Shown: positions 56,606-64,000 of the stretch, piece by piece | How the letters are laid out: each line of letters opens with the position of its first letter | How positions within the stretch are numbered: position 1 is the first letter of the stretch | NCBI RefSeq assembly: GCF_900187135.1 | Contig: NZ_LT906443.1 | Span: 806,001-870,000 of the forward strand | Length of the DNA stretch: 64,000 bases | Reading direction: 5' to 3' | DNA from: Corynebacterium ulcerans | GTDB taxonomy: Bacteria > Actinomycetota > Actinomycetes > Mycobacteriales > Mycobacteriaceae | Notes under the pieces: generated by a model | Told to the model about the DNA's origin: nothing | Database searches by the model: none | The model's input: only the letters and a program-made list of their open reading frames with translations | Program-made: the position numbers and the translations under genes

Positions 56606-57502
56606 ATGTTGTGGATTCTTCTTGGTGTCGCCGCCGGGGCGGTTATCCCCATCCAAACGGTTGTTAATACTCGGCTCAGCGCATCCACTGGAACACCGTT
56701 TTCCTCCTCAATGATCTCCTTTTGCGTGGGGACGCTAACCCTCGCGGTAGCTCTCATAGCTGCCACAGGCCAGCTTCCCAATGTCTCAGCTGCTTATCAC
56801 GCCCCCGCGTGGATTTGGCTTGGCGGGCTTTTGGGGGTTATCGCCCTTACCGCGAATATTTTCATGTTCCCCCGGCTCGGCGCAGTACAAACTGTTGTTT
56901 TGCCTATCTCAGGGCAAATCTTCATGGGGCTAGCCATCGATCATTGGGGCTTATTCGACGCTCCGCAGAACTCGATAACCCCGCTCCGAGTAGTCGGAGC
57001 GCTCTTGGTGTTTGCCGGAGTACTCGCCACCGTGGGGAAACCGAAAAGTTCTGAGACTCAATCGGGGAGCTTTATTCACTGGATCTGGCGGCTTGCCGGC
57101 GTTTCATTTGGCATGCTTACCGCCATGCAGTCAGCCATCAACGGCAGGCTTGGCGCTGTGCTTCACTCGGCGGCAACAGCGGCACTCGTGTCATTCTCTG
57201 TAGGAGCCGCAGCTCTTATTGTGCTCAACATCGTTTTACGGTGGCGTCCACGGATACAACGCCTCGGGTCTTCTCATCCCTGGTGGATGTGGTTTGGAGG
57301 AAGCCTCGGGGCATTGTTTGTTTTTGCTAACGCGGCATTGGTGCCAAAGATCGGAACGGGCCTTACCGTCGTTGCAGCGTTACTCGGGATGATGATCTCA
57401 AGCATTGCAATTGAGCGCATCCGTGGTGGGCACAGTGGAATCCGGCAGATTCTCGGAGTAGTTGCAATGCTCATAGGAATCGTAGCGATCCGACTGCTTT
57501 AG
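56606..57502 (+). CDS. DMT-family transporter (DUF606/YdcZ type)
   Basis: 298 residues, ten hydrophobic segments made of two similar halves. The first half begins WILLGVAAGAVIPIQTVVNTRL and the second SFGMLTAMQSAINGRLGAVL; this internal repeat, with the N-x-R-L motif in each half, is characteristic of the fused DUF606 proteins. Substrate unknown. The ATG at 56606 starts 11 bp after glbO, so it is probably co-transcribed with it. Confidence 0.85.
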   Translation: MLWILLGVAAGAVIPIQTVVNTRLSASTGTPFSSSMISFCVGTLTLAVALIAATGQLPNVSAAYHAPAWIWLGGLLGVIALTANIFMFPRLGAVQTVVLPISGQIFMGLAIDHWGLFDAPQNSITPLRVVGALLVFAGVLATVGKPKSSETQSGSFIHWIWRLAGVSFGMLTAMQSAINGRLGAVLHSAATAALVSFSVGAAALIVLNIVLRWRPRIQRLGSSHPWWMWFGGSLGALFVFANAALVPKIGTGLTVVAALLGMMISSIAIERIRGGHSGIRQILGVVAMLIGIVAIRLL

Positions 57503-57505
57503 CGC

Positions 57506-58114
57506 CTACGGCAACAGGGAAAGTCCTTGAGACTCATAAACCGTTCCGTACGGAGCATCAATGCGTGCCCACCGTCCGGTGCTGGATACTCGGAGATGCC
57601 TCGGTATATGCGCTGGTGCGGTAGCCGAAGGGATAAATCCCAAGGAGGTGCAGGCAAAGATCATTCGCATCGAAATCTCCACGGAATTATCTGCATTAGA
57701 TACCGTCATAACTTTTTGATCCAACAGGCTCGCGGGCGGCCCCATCGGGCCGGAAAACTGTCGAGCCAAAGAACGTCCTTTTTCTGCAAGGTCGCTGGCA
57801 ACACCTACGGGAATTTCGTCGATAAGCTTAAAGCCCGTTAATGGGGGAAGAGCACCTGCCCACGAGGCGTCATGCGGTTTGCCTTCCCCTCGTGCCAGCA
57901 AGTCAGTAGCCAGTACAACCGCGCCATCCCTCGACGCTTCTCCCCTGACTCTCCGCGATGCGACCACGCCAAAAGGAGTAGTCACATACACGTTCACGCA
58001 GTCTTCTACCTGCTGCAGCCGTGCATAAGCGTGTCTATCTAAGCCAACAGCGCGCTGCAGCAGGCTCGTTATTCCCGTTGCCGGGCCTTCGGGAATACTG
58101 AGACTCTCGTTCAT
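57506..58114 (-). CDS. Conserved hypothetical protein (Rv2474c-position)
   Basis: 202 residues; no domain I can name. The N-terminal half contains RAVGLDRHAYARLQQVEDCVNVYVTTPFGVVASRRV and the sequence ends in a short hydrophobic strand. There is no signal peptide or membrane segment. It lies 5 bp after the thioesterase gene, with which it is probably co-transcribed. The same gene pair occurs beside ettA in mycobacteria. Function unknown. Confidence 0.7.
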   Translation of the reverse strand: MNESLSIPEGPATGITSLLQRAVGLDRHAYARLQQVEDCVNVYVTTPFGVVASRRVRGEASRDGAVVLATDLLARGEGKPHDASWAGALPPLTGFKLIDEIPVGVASDLAEKGRSLARQFSGPMGPPASLLDQKVMTVSNADNSVEISMRMIFACTSLGFIPSATAPAHIPRHLRVSSTGRWARIDAPYGTVYESQGLSLLP

Positions 58115-58119
58115 CTTGA

Positions 58120-58548
58120 TTAACGCGCCGATTCTGCAATCTTGGTAAGAACCTGCAGCTCATGGGCCTCAATCTCACGCGGACGCGCAGTCTTAAGATC
58201 CACTGCTACCTGCACGGCGAGCACAACCGCGCACACGTGTCCCTCGCAGTCCTTCAAACTTTGACGAGTGGTAAACGAGGTAGTCCCGATCTGGACAATG
58301 GAGGTTTCAACCTCCACCTCAGCGGTACTGGGCATGATGGGACGCAAATAGTCCACTTCAATTCGGCGAACAAATACCGCAGGAATATCGTGCCCCTGCG
58401 CCAAAAACTCATCATTCGCCCACCTGGTGCGCGCTTCTTGAGCTAAATCAACATACGCTGAATTTGTCACATGACCGAAACGGTCGAAATCAGTCCACCG
58501 AACGGGAACTGTAGTTGTATGGACTTGTTGTGTGGATTCTGCCGCCAT
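58120..58548 (-). CDS. Acyl-CoA thioesterase, 4HBT (hot-dog) family
   Basis: 142 residues. VPVRWTDFDRFGHVTNSAYVDLAQEARTRW is the classical 4HBT motif, with the catalytic Asp in WTDFDRFGHV and the helix starting NSAYVDLAQEAR. It hydrolyses an acyl-CoA thioester; substrate unknown. It is first in a two-gene unit read leftward, downstream of ettA but separated from it by a terminator and a region rich in palindromes. Confidence 0.88.
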   Translation of the reverse strand: MAAESTQQVHTTTVPVRWTDFDRFGHVTNSAYVDLAQEARTRWANDEFLAQGHDIPAVFVRRIEVDYLRPIMPSTAEVEVETSIVQIGTTSFTTRQSLKDCEGHVCAVVLAVQVAVDLKTARPREIEAHELQVLTKIAESAR

Positions 58549-58611
58549 GCTCTACTTTCTCAAAGTTTTCTATCAGGTTAAAGCACACATCATTCTTCAT
58601 CTGTGTGTGCT

Positions 58612-58651
58612 GTTGCACAATGTTAGCCTCGTAACACGTGTTATGTGCAAC
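58612..58651. promoter_or_regulatory. Nested palindromes upstream of the thioesterase gene
   Basis: GTTGCACA (58612-58619) pairs with TGTGCAAC (58644-58651). Inside lies the perfect 12-bp palindrome TAACACGTGTTA (58632-58643). It lies 64-103 bp upstream of the thioesterase ATG and downstream of the ettA terminator in the reading direction, so an operator is more likely than a terminator. Regulator unknown. Confidence 0.4.
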
Positions 58652-58711
58652 GATGCCCCTCAGCACTCGTGAATCGGTTTTCCGATCACACATCAAGTAC
58701 CGAGGGGCATC
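58652..58711 (-). terminator. ettA terminator
   Basis: 10-bp stem GATGCCCCTC / GAGGGGCATC (58652-58661 and 58702-58711), enclosing a second hairpin ATCGG-TTTT-CCGAT. About 38 bp after the ettA stop; there is no long T-run, so efficiency is uncertain. Confidence 0.6.
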
Positions 58712-58748
58712 AACTAGCGCAGTACACTACCGGCCATAATCGCTATGA

Positions 58749-60419
58749 CTAGCGGGTCAGTTTACGGTGTGTGACGCGAGATGGACGTGCGGCATCAGCA
58801 CCGAGACGCTCAACTTTGTTCTTTTCATAATCCTCAAAGTTGCCCTCGAACCAGAACCACTGGCCCTCTTCCACGTTGCCTTCCCATGCAAGGATGTGCG
58901 TACACGTACGGTCCAGGAACCAACGGTCGTGAGAGATCACCACGGCACAACCCGGGAACTTCTGGAGGGCATTTTCCAGGGATCCCAACGTCTCCACGTC
59001 GAGGTCGTTGGTTGGCTCATCGAGAAGAATCAGGTTGCCGCCCTGCTTCAACGTCAAGGCAAGGTTCAGTCGGTTGCGCTCACCACCAGACAAGACCTTG
59101 GATGGCTTCTGCTGGTCAGGGCCTTTAAAACCAAAGGCGGACAGATACGCGCGCGAAGGCATCTCGTTTTGTCCAACGTGGATGTAATCGAGGCCGTCGG
59201 AGACAACTTCCCACACGGTCTTTTCTGGGTCGATGTTCTCACGGTTCTGGTCGACATAGCTGAGCTTGACGGTTTGTCCAACCTTGACGTCACCGGAATC
59301 CGGGTTCTCTAGTCCCACGATGGTCTTGAACAGCGTCGACTTACCCACGCCGTTGGGGCCAATAACGCCCACAATGCCGTTGCGTGGCAGGGTGAAGGAA
59401 AGGTCTTTAATCAGAACGCGGCCATCAAAGCCCTTATCCAGGTGGTCCACTTCCACGACCTGGTTGCCCAAACGCGGAGGAGTAGGAATCTGGATTTCTT
59501 CAAAGTCGAGCTTCTTGTACTGCTCAGCCTCTGCAGCCATTTCCTCGTAACGCTGCAGACGTGCCTTGTTCTTAGCCTGACGAGCCTTAGCTCCCGAGCG
59601 CACCCACGCAAGCTCTTCCTTCAGTCGCTTCTGCAGCTTCTGGTCCTTCTTGCCGGCAACCTCTAGTCGCTGAGCCTTAGTCTCCAGGTAGGTAGAGTAG
59701 TTGCCCTCGTAAGGGTAAAGCTTTCCACGGTCAACCTCACAAATCCAGCCTGCAACATGGTCCAGGAAGTAACGATCGTGAGTAACTGCCAAGACAGCGC
59801 CCTTATAGTCTGCAAGGTGCTTTTCCAGCCACAGCACGGATTCTGCGTCCAGGTGGTTGGTGGGCTCGTCGAGAAGCAAAAGGTCGGGCTCAGAGAGCAG
59901 CAGCTTAGCCAGTGCTACTCGACGACGCTCGCCTCCCGAGAGGTGCGTAACCGGATCGTCGGACGGCGGGCAGCGCAGTGCCTCAAGCGCTTGGTCGATC
60001 TTAGAGTCGATCTCCCAGGCGTCAGCGGCATCCAGTTCTTCCTGGAGCTTGCCCATCTCATCCATGAGCTCATCGGTGTAATTGGTCGCCATTTCCTCGG
60101 CGATCTGCTCGAAGCGCTGCTTCTTCTCAAAAATCTCGCCGAGGCCTTCCTCAACGTTTCCACGAACGGTCTTGTCCTCGTTCAGTGGCGGCTCCTGAAG
60201 AAGAATGCCCACGGTAGCACCGGGGTCAAGGAATGCTTCGCCGTTGGACGGCTGGTCAAGTCCAGCCATGATCTTGAGGATCGAAGACTTACCAGCGCCG
60301 TTCGGGCCCACAACGCCGATCTTGGCGCCTGGGTAAAAGGCCATGGTGACATTGTCCAAAATGAGCTTGTCACCGATAGCCTTGCGCACGTTTTTCATCG
60401 TGTAGATGAATTCGCCCAC
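58749..60419 (-). CDS. ettA: EttA-type ABC-F translation factor
   Basis: 556 residues, soluble, two ABC domains and no membrane part. Domain 1 has GPNGAGKSS, LSGGERRRVALAKLLL and LLLDEPTNHLDAESV; domain 2 has GPNGVGKSTLFK, LSGGERNRLNLALTL and LILLDEPTNDLDVETLGSLENAL. The linker between them (about 240-320) is basic and coiled. It binds the ribosomal E site and couples translation to energy state. The ATG is at 60417-60419. Confidence 0.95.
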   Translation of the reverse strand: MGEFIYTMKNVRKAIGDKLILDNVTMAFYPGAKIGVVGPNGAGKSSILKIMAGLDQPSNGEAFLDPGATVGILLQEPPLNEDKTVRGNVEEGLGEIFEKKQRFEQIAEEMATNYTDELMDEMGKLQEELDAADAWEIDSKIDQALEALRCPPSDDPVTHLSGGERRRVALAKLLLSEPDLLLLDEPTNHLDAESVLWLEKHLADYKGAVLAVTHDRYFLDHVAGWICEVDRGKLYPYEGNYSTYLETKAQRLEVAGKKDQKLQKRLKEELAWVRSGAKARQAKNKARLQRYEEMAAEAEQYKKLDFEEIQIPTPPRLGNQVVEVDHLDKGFDGRVLIKDLSFTLPRNGIVGVIGPNGVGKSTLFKTIVGLENPDSGDVKVGQTVKLSYVDQNRENIDPEKTVWEVVSDGLDYIHVGQNEMPSRAYLSAFGFKGPDQQKPSKVLSGGERNRLNLALTLKQGGNLILLDEPTNDLDVETLGSLENALQKFPGCAVVISHDRWFLDRTCTHILAWEGNVEEGQWFWFEGNFEDYEKNKVERLGADAARPSRVTHRKLTR

Positions 60420-60588
60420 AGTGATATTCCCCTTTAAATGTTGAAATAGGTTTCAGTCACGTCAAAGGGTACATCACTCTTCCTATAAATTCGCCCCGCG
60501 CTGCACTCTCCTAACCTAAAAGAGGTTTTATTTCCTCACCGTGTGAGCCCGCCTCCCCCTGTTAGTCGACGAGTTTTTTAAAAGGCGG

Positions 60589-61152
60589 TTAAAAGGGCGG
60601 ATTGTGGGAACTCGTTGTCGTTGCTCCCACCAACTCACCGGACTCCTTCGCGGCACCACCTTCTTCATTCAAAAAGTCATTGGTTCTTGAATAGTCCCGG
60701 TCTGGGATAAAGGGTTGGTTCTCCGTATTCTCTGGAGCTGGTAGCCCAGGGACATGGTGGATGTCCTCCACAGTCGATTTACGCGAAGACACAACGTAAC
60801 GGCTCAACTCAAACCCCACGTAGCTAGCTTTGAGAACGATCTTTGATGCCAGCTTTCCCGTTGCGGCATCAGTCCATTCTTGTGTGACCAAATAACCAGA
60901 ACAGATCACGGGGCGCCCACGTTCCAACGACATCCGGGCGTTCACACCTAGCTGACCCCAGCATTCCACGTCAATGTAGTTTTGGTCCGTATCAATCCAC
61001 TGAGACTCTTCCCCGGGAACATCGTTGTTGACAGGATGCTTGCGCATCCTGCGACTCGCAGCGATACGAAACTTGCAGACTCCTCCACTAGTGAATTGCA
61101 CGAATGTTGGCTCGTTGGTGAGGTTTCCTACGATGGTGCTTTGAATATGCAT
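60589..61152 (-). CDS. Single-stranded DNA-binding protein, second paralogue
   Basis: 187 residues. The OB fold starts MHIQSTIVGNLTNEPTFVQF and includes CKFRIAASRRM, YIDVECWGQLGVNARMSLERG and RPVICSGYLVTQEW. The C-terminal tail is acidic/polar but lacks the usual DDDIPF ending; the protein stops at SHNPPF. It is therefore a variant Ssb, probably not the replicative one. The ATG at 61150-61152 has AAGGAATGG about 11 nt upstream; a longer frame to 61290 is Cys-rich and unlike the family. A homologue sits beside ettA in mycobacteria (Rv2478c). Confidence 0.85.
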   Translation of the reverse strand: MHIQSTIVGNLTNEPTFVQFTSGGVCKFRIAASRRMRKHPVNNDVPGEESQWIDTDQNYIDVECWGQLGVNARMSLERGRPVICSGYLVTQEWTDAATGKLASKIVLKASYVGFELSRYVVSSRKSTVEDIHHVPGLPAPENTENQPFIPDRDYSRTNDFLNEEGGAAKESGELVGATTTSSHNPPF

Positions 61153-61689
61153 GATGTGATTCCATTCCTTGAGTTCATTGGTATGAGCTGATAACCACGC
61201 AGGTCTGCGGCATGTCGCAGAACTTTGTTCCGTAGCACAAGGGCTAACGCCGATTCCCTGCCCTCCACATCTTGCGCACCTTTCCCCCACACGAATATCC
61301 CTCTCACCGTGCAGACTGTCTTTCTGTGGACAACTCTGCTTCTAGTCGCAAGCTATCCACAGAAGCTCTCCGAATAGGCTGCGGGCTCTTGATGTTGTGA
61401 ACCTTTTATGCTGCGGGACGAATCGCCCGCTAGCTCACTCAAGCCCCTCCGCCCATCACCAGCAGTTTCTGATAAATATCTATCTGTTTAATAACTTTTC
61501 TGAACCTAAGCCACATTTTGCGGTAAGCTTTTGTCAATAAATTTTTGATTCTTCTTCGGATCACCCCCCCCGAGCCACCACCCCGCTTATCGGCACGCTC
61601 GTTCCCGTCGAAAAGCCCTTTGTGCTCTAGAAATCCGACGATGAGTTGAGGGTTTGTGTGAGATTGCTCCCCAAAGGAATGGTGATCGT
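61153..61689. promoter_or_regulatory. Divergent intergenic region upstream of the RiPP genes
   Basis: 537 bp between ssb and the RiPP operon. TGTGGACAA at 61325-61333 (TTGTCCACA on the minus strand, a mycobacterial-type DnaA box) and CTATCCACA at 61353-61361 face each other. AT-rich sequence lies at 61465-61560, and a run of eight C at 61564-61571. I found no convincing azole precursor peptide on either strand here. The ribosome-binding site AAAGGAA of the first RiPP gene is at its right end. Confidence 0.5.
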
Positions 61690-63414
61690 ATGACCCGTAT
61701 CGTACAGAATTCCCCACATCCCGCCGGCTTGCCAGAGACTGAGAATTCCACAGCGGCTCAGGGATGGCGACCATTCCTGCACAGTAATGTGATGTTCTCG
61801 GAGACACCCACGGGCGTGGAGTTTCACAATGACTTTCGTCGATTTTCTATCGATGGCCCCGGCGCATACAAAGCTTTCCGTGCCGCAACGCCCCTTTTTG
61901 AAGGCGACGTACTCTTCTCAGATGCTCTCCAACACCTGGGCGCTGCCGGTGCTCAGACCATCAAGCTATTCGAATCCGAGTTATACCGGCATGGGATGCT
62001 CACACGGCTGACCCCGGAAAACCCTTCTGTTGCCGCATACCAGTGGGGCGGCCCCTGGGACGGGATCTTGAGGCTCCTCGCAAACTACACGCCCACTCCC
62101 ATTGCTGTTCTGGAGAAGATCAGCCACACGCCTTTTACTATCTGCTGCAACCACCCGGAAAGCGCTCATCTAATCAAAGCAAGTTTGGAAGAAAACGGCT
62201 GTGCAACAGTGCGTTGTGCAGCGCTTTCTCCGGATACGTCGCACCTCCGCCCCCTGCTCTCTCTGAGCTGGCGCGAGCTCAGCGACGCCGCCACCATCAC
62301 CGTCCGCAGAATTGGCAGCGGATTAGTCATCGCATCAGATGCCGCAGCTGAGGCAGCAGCTGCGACGCGCGTGTTGGAGTCTTTATCCACTGAGAAAGAA
62401 ACCGCTGAGGTTCCAGAAGCTCTTATCCGCATGGCTGGAATCGTCGCGTCCTTTGAGGCTTTCAAGATTGTCTCTGGTGTCATGCCAGCAACACTCACAC
62501 AAGCACTAGTTCGCATCGACCTTTCCACCGGTGAGGTGACCCAACACCAGCTAGGACAGCAGCACCAGCAGCGCGATAATGGCGATTCTCCCCTGTTTTC
62601 TCTGGTTGATCCGCTTCTGGGCTTCACGCCGCGCTTCCTTGACGACGATATAACTCAGATGCCCTTGCGGCTATCTCAAGTATCCGTGACCGGTCCCGAT
62701 CAACGTCGTTGGATCGTCACGGGTTGGGCGCTAGATACTCTGGAGGCTGCACGTGAACGCGCAGTTGAGGAAGCCACTACCCGCGTCCTTCTCTCCCAAC
62801 AGTCAGCACGGACTATGCCGGACGCCCCTTTGCTGCAGCCCACTGGGCTTCCCGCACCGGCTGCCGTAGGAAGTTCCCAGGAAGAAGCCATGGAACGCGC
62901 TCTCCCGCGTGCAGCCGCTTATTGGTCTTTTCACTCTGCAACGCAGGGCATCTCGGAGGTTGTTCCGTTTAATGCAAGTCCTGAGGCCTCATCCTGCGTA
63001 CGAGATGCTCAGGAACTCTATGGCGCAGCCACGTCTACGTTTTTGGAGCTCACGCCTCTGTGGGGCCATTCGGTAGTCGTTGTTCAATGTGACAATCCGA
63101 TTCTTAGCGTCGTGGCGGCGGGAGACTCGGCGGAACAAGCCGCGGTATCAGCCGCCTACGGCCACCTCGCGCTTGCACAACTGCATGCGGACAAGCACTG
63201 TCCGCCGCACGACGGCTGGTCGCATGCGCTTCCGGCGTTAGCCTTAAGAGAATCCAGCATGCGCTGCCTTGCAGAGGAACCGGTGGCTGAGCTTTTAACA
63301 GATCCCCGTCTCTCTGCCGCCGGGCTCACTGCCGTAGCGTTGCGCCCACGCACGTGGATACCTGCTTCCCCGCCCGCCGTCGACCCGGCCGTTCATCGGC
63401 CTCTTGTCTCATGA
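61690..63414 (+). CDS. RiPP (azole/TOMM) cyclodehydratase component: RRE, ThiF/E1-like and degenerate YcaO domains
   Basis: 574 residues. Residues about 28-107 have the pattern of a RiPP recognition element that binds a leader peptide (FLHSNVMFSETPTGVEFH then a helix ending LYRHGMLTRL). Residues about 130-290 resemble the ThiF/E1-like part of TOMM C-proteins, ending ASFEAFKIVSGVMPATL then LVRIDLSTGEV. From about 305 the sequence follows a YcaO layout (LVDPLLGFTPRF, then ARERAVEEATTRVLL, then GLPAPAAVGSSQEEAMERAL), but the ATP-binding acidic residues are partly replaced (EATTR instead of EAxER). It is probably a regulatory or docking partner of the next gene. The ATG at 61690 has AAAGGAA upstream; the stop overlaps the next ATG (ATGA). 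Confidence 0.7.
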   Translation: MTRIVQNSPHPAGLPETENSTAAQGWRPFLHSNVMFSETPTGVEFHNDFRRFSIDGPGAYKAFRAATPLFEGDVLFSDALQHLGAAGAQTIKLFESELYRHGMLTRLTPENPSVAAYQWGGPWDGILRLLANYTPTPIAVLEKISHTPFTICCNHPESAHLIKASLEENGCATVRCAALSPDTSHLRPLLSLSWRELSDAATITVRRIGSGLVIASDAAAEAAAATRVLESLSTEKETAEVPEALIRMAGIVASFEAFKIVSGVMPATLTQALVRIDLSTGEVTQHQLGQQHQQRDNGDSPLFSLVDPLLGFTPRFLDDDITQMPLRLSQVSVTGPDQRRWIVTGWALDTLEAARERAVEEATTRVLLSQQSARTMPDAPLLQPTGLPAPAAVGSSQEEAMERALPRAAAYWSFHSATQGISEVVPFNASPEASSCVRDAQELYGAATSTFLELTPLWGHSVVVVQCDNPILSVVAAGDSAEQAAVSAAYGHLALAQLHADKHCPPHDGWSHALPALALRESSMRCLAEEPVAELLTDPRLSAAGLTAVALRPRTWIPASPPAVDPAVHRPLVS

Positions 63415-64000
63415 CTACGCGCGTCGCCTACCTGCACTGCCCGGCGCGCAGTTTCCCAGCGCACGCCCTGCCTCCGCGTCATGAGCAGTGGATAGCGGTC
63501 CCCTCCGAGGTATGCAGGGTCTGCCTTAGCGCATGGGCGGATCGCACGGAAGAGGCTGCGGACTGGGTTAAGGCTGCTAGAGTACCCGGCTTCATCAGAT
63601 GTTGGCTGTCTGAGCGTGTGCACTATGTCGAGCGCCCCCAAGGAGGCTGGAGACTAGCAGCTACTGATGCACAGTGCCTTTCCAGTTCTACGGTGTTTAT
63701 TCCGCCAAGCCCGTGCTGCACTGAGCACCACGATTGTGCTGCTAACGCAGAGGTTTCCGATCTCACAGGGCCTGTGTTAGCACCGTGTGGGACGGGGCCG
63801 ATCACGGAGATTCGCCGTCCTGGAATGGTGGTTTCCCGTGGAACCATGCCTGCTGTGGGGTCTCGACCAGCATTCCATTGGAGTGGTCAGGCGCCGACCA
63901 TTGCTGAGAGTCGAAAGCTAGCTCTTTACGAGGCCGTCGAGCGCGCATCCGCATGTGGGAATGAGGGAGCGAGAGGCGTCGATACGCATATTCCCCACGT
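63411..64000 (+). CDS. YcaO (SagD-type) cyclodehydratase, partial
   Basis: The first 196 residues; the gene continues beyond the right edge. CRVC (residues 35-38) and the later CC...C (102, 103, 109) look like the zinc-binding cysteines of SagD-type docking scaffolds. Residues 116-145 (SDLTGPVLAPCGTGPITEI) start the YcaO domain. Residues 158-180 carry its nucleotide-binding signature, SGQAPTIAESRKLALYEAVERAS, with Glu166, Glu174 and Glu177. YcaO proteins use ATP to cyclise Cys/Ser/Thr of a precursor peptide into azolines. The start overlaps the previous gene by 4 bp, indicating coupled translation. Confidence 0.75.
   Translation, partial: MTTRVAYLHCPARSFPAHALPPRHEQWIAVPSEVCRVCLSAWADRTEEAADWVKAARVPGFIRCWLSERVHYVERPQGGWRLAATDAQCLSSSTVFIPPSPCCTEHHDCAANAEVSDLTGPVLAPCGTGPITEIRRPGMVVSRGTMPAVGSRPAFHWSGQAPTIAESRKLALYEAVERASACGNEGARGVDTHIPH

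Noticed and set aside
61439..61807. Minus-strand frame of 122 codons with a basic C-terminal part, considered as a RiPP precursor
   Set aside because: It overlaps the start of the first RiPP gene, lacks a Cys/Ser/Thr-rich core, and has no clear ribosome-binding site; the basic stretch is likely a by-product of AT-rich intergenic sequence.

Overview
The window is chromosomal DNA of a Corynebacterium, most likely of the C. diphtheriae / C. ulcerans / C. pseudotuberculosis group. This rests on moderate G+C content, protein sequences close to corynebacterial families, and a gene order I recognise from Corynebacteriales: lepA-rpsT-holA-comEC-comEA, rsfS-nadD-proA-proB-obg-rpmA-rplU-rne-ndk-folC-valS, clpX-clpP2-clpP1-tig, and rpiB-mrx-pepN-glbO-ettA. 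The species call is inference. I see no phage, IS element, CRISPR array or rRNA operon.

Layout. 1-0.54 kb: a truncated YeeE/TsuA-type thiosulfate transporter. 0.55-1.06 kb: a palindromic repeat abutting the 3' remnant of an ABC ATPase. 1.06-6.89 kb: a tightly overlapping five-gene operon for a peptide/nickel/metallophore-type ABC importer with a fused double permease and an MFS protein. 7-20.6 kb: housekeeping genes (lepA, rpsT, holA, comEC, comEA, degV, a histidine phosphatase, rsfS, nadD, proA, a hydroxyacid dehydrogenase), plus a PemK-like protein, an ankyrin protein and a LysE-type exporter. 20.8-22.8 kb: DUF454 and an AspT-family transporter with an in-frame stop. 22.9-41.6 kb: proB, obg, rpmA, rplU, rne, a membrane/winged-helix protein, ndk, an ornithine-cyclodeaminase homologue, DUF4233, folC, valS, mdh, a TetR regulator and clpX. 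41.8-47.6 kb: a trifunctional PabA-PabB-PabC fusion, then clpP2-clpP1 behind a ClgR operator, then tig. 47.6-48.2 kb: tRNA-Pro and tRNA-Gly. 48.4-61.2 kb: small hypothetical proteins, pirin, rpiB, a DsbA-like reductase, pepN, an MscS channel, glbO, a DMT transporter, two conserved minus-strand proteins, ettA and a second ssb. 61.7-64 kb: two translationally coupled genes of an azole RiPP (TOMM) cyclodehydratase, running off the right edge.

Most interesting: (1) the YcaO/RRE RiPP locus at the right end; (2) a family of four roughly 80-bp palindromic elements with near-identical 16-22 bp arms, all intergenic and in one orientation; (3) the octamer CGTGGGGA, counted by eye 31 times on both strands, at a density resembling DNA-uptake or Chi-type signals in a window that also carries comEC and comEA; (4) the AspT-family gene with a TAG where its C-terminal segment should continue.

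Limits: start codons were chosen by eye from Shine-Dalgarno spacing, overlap with neighbours and remembered family length. Function assignments come from recognised motifs, not from a search.
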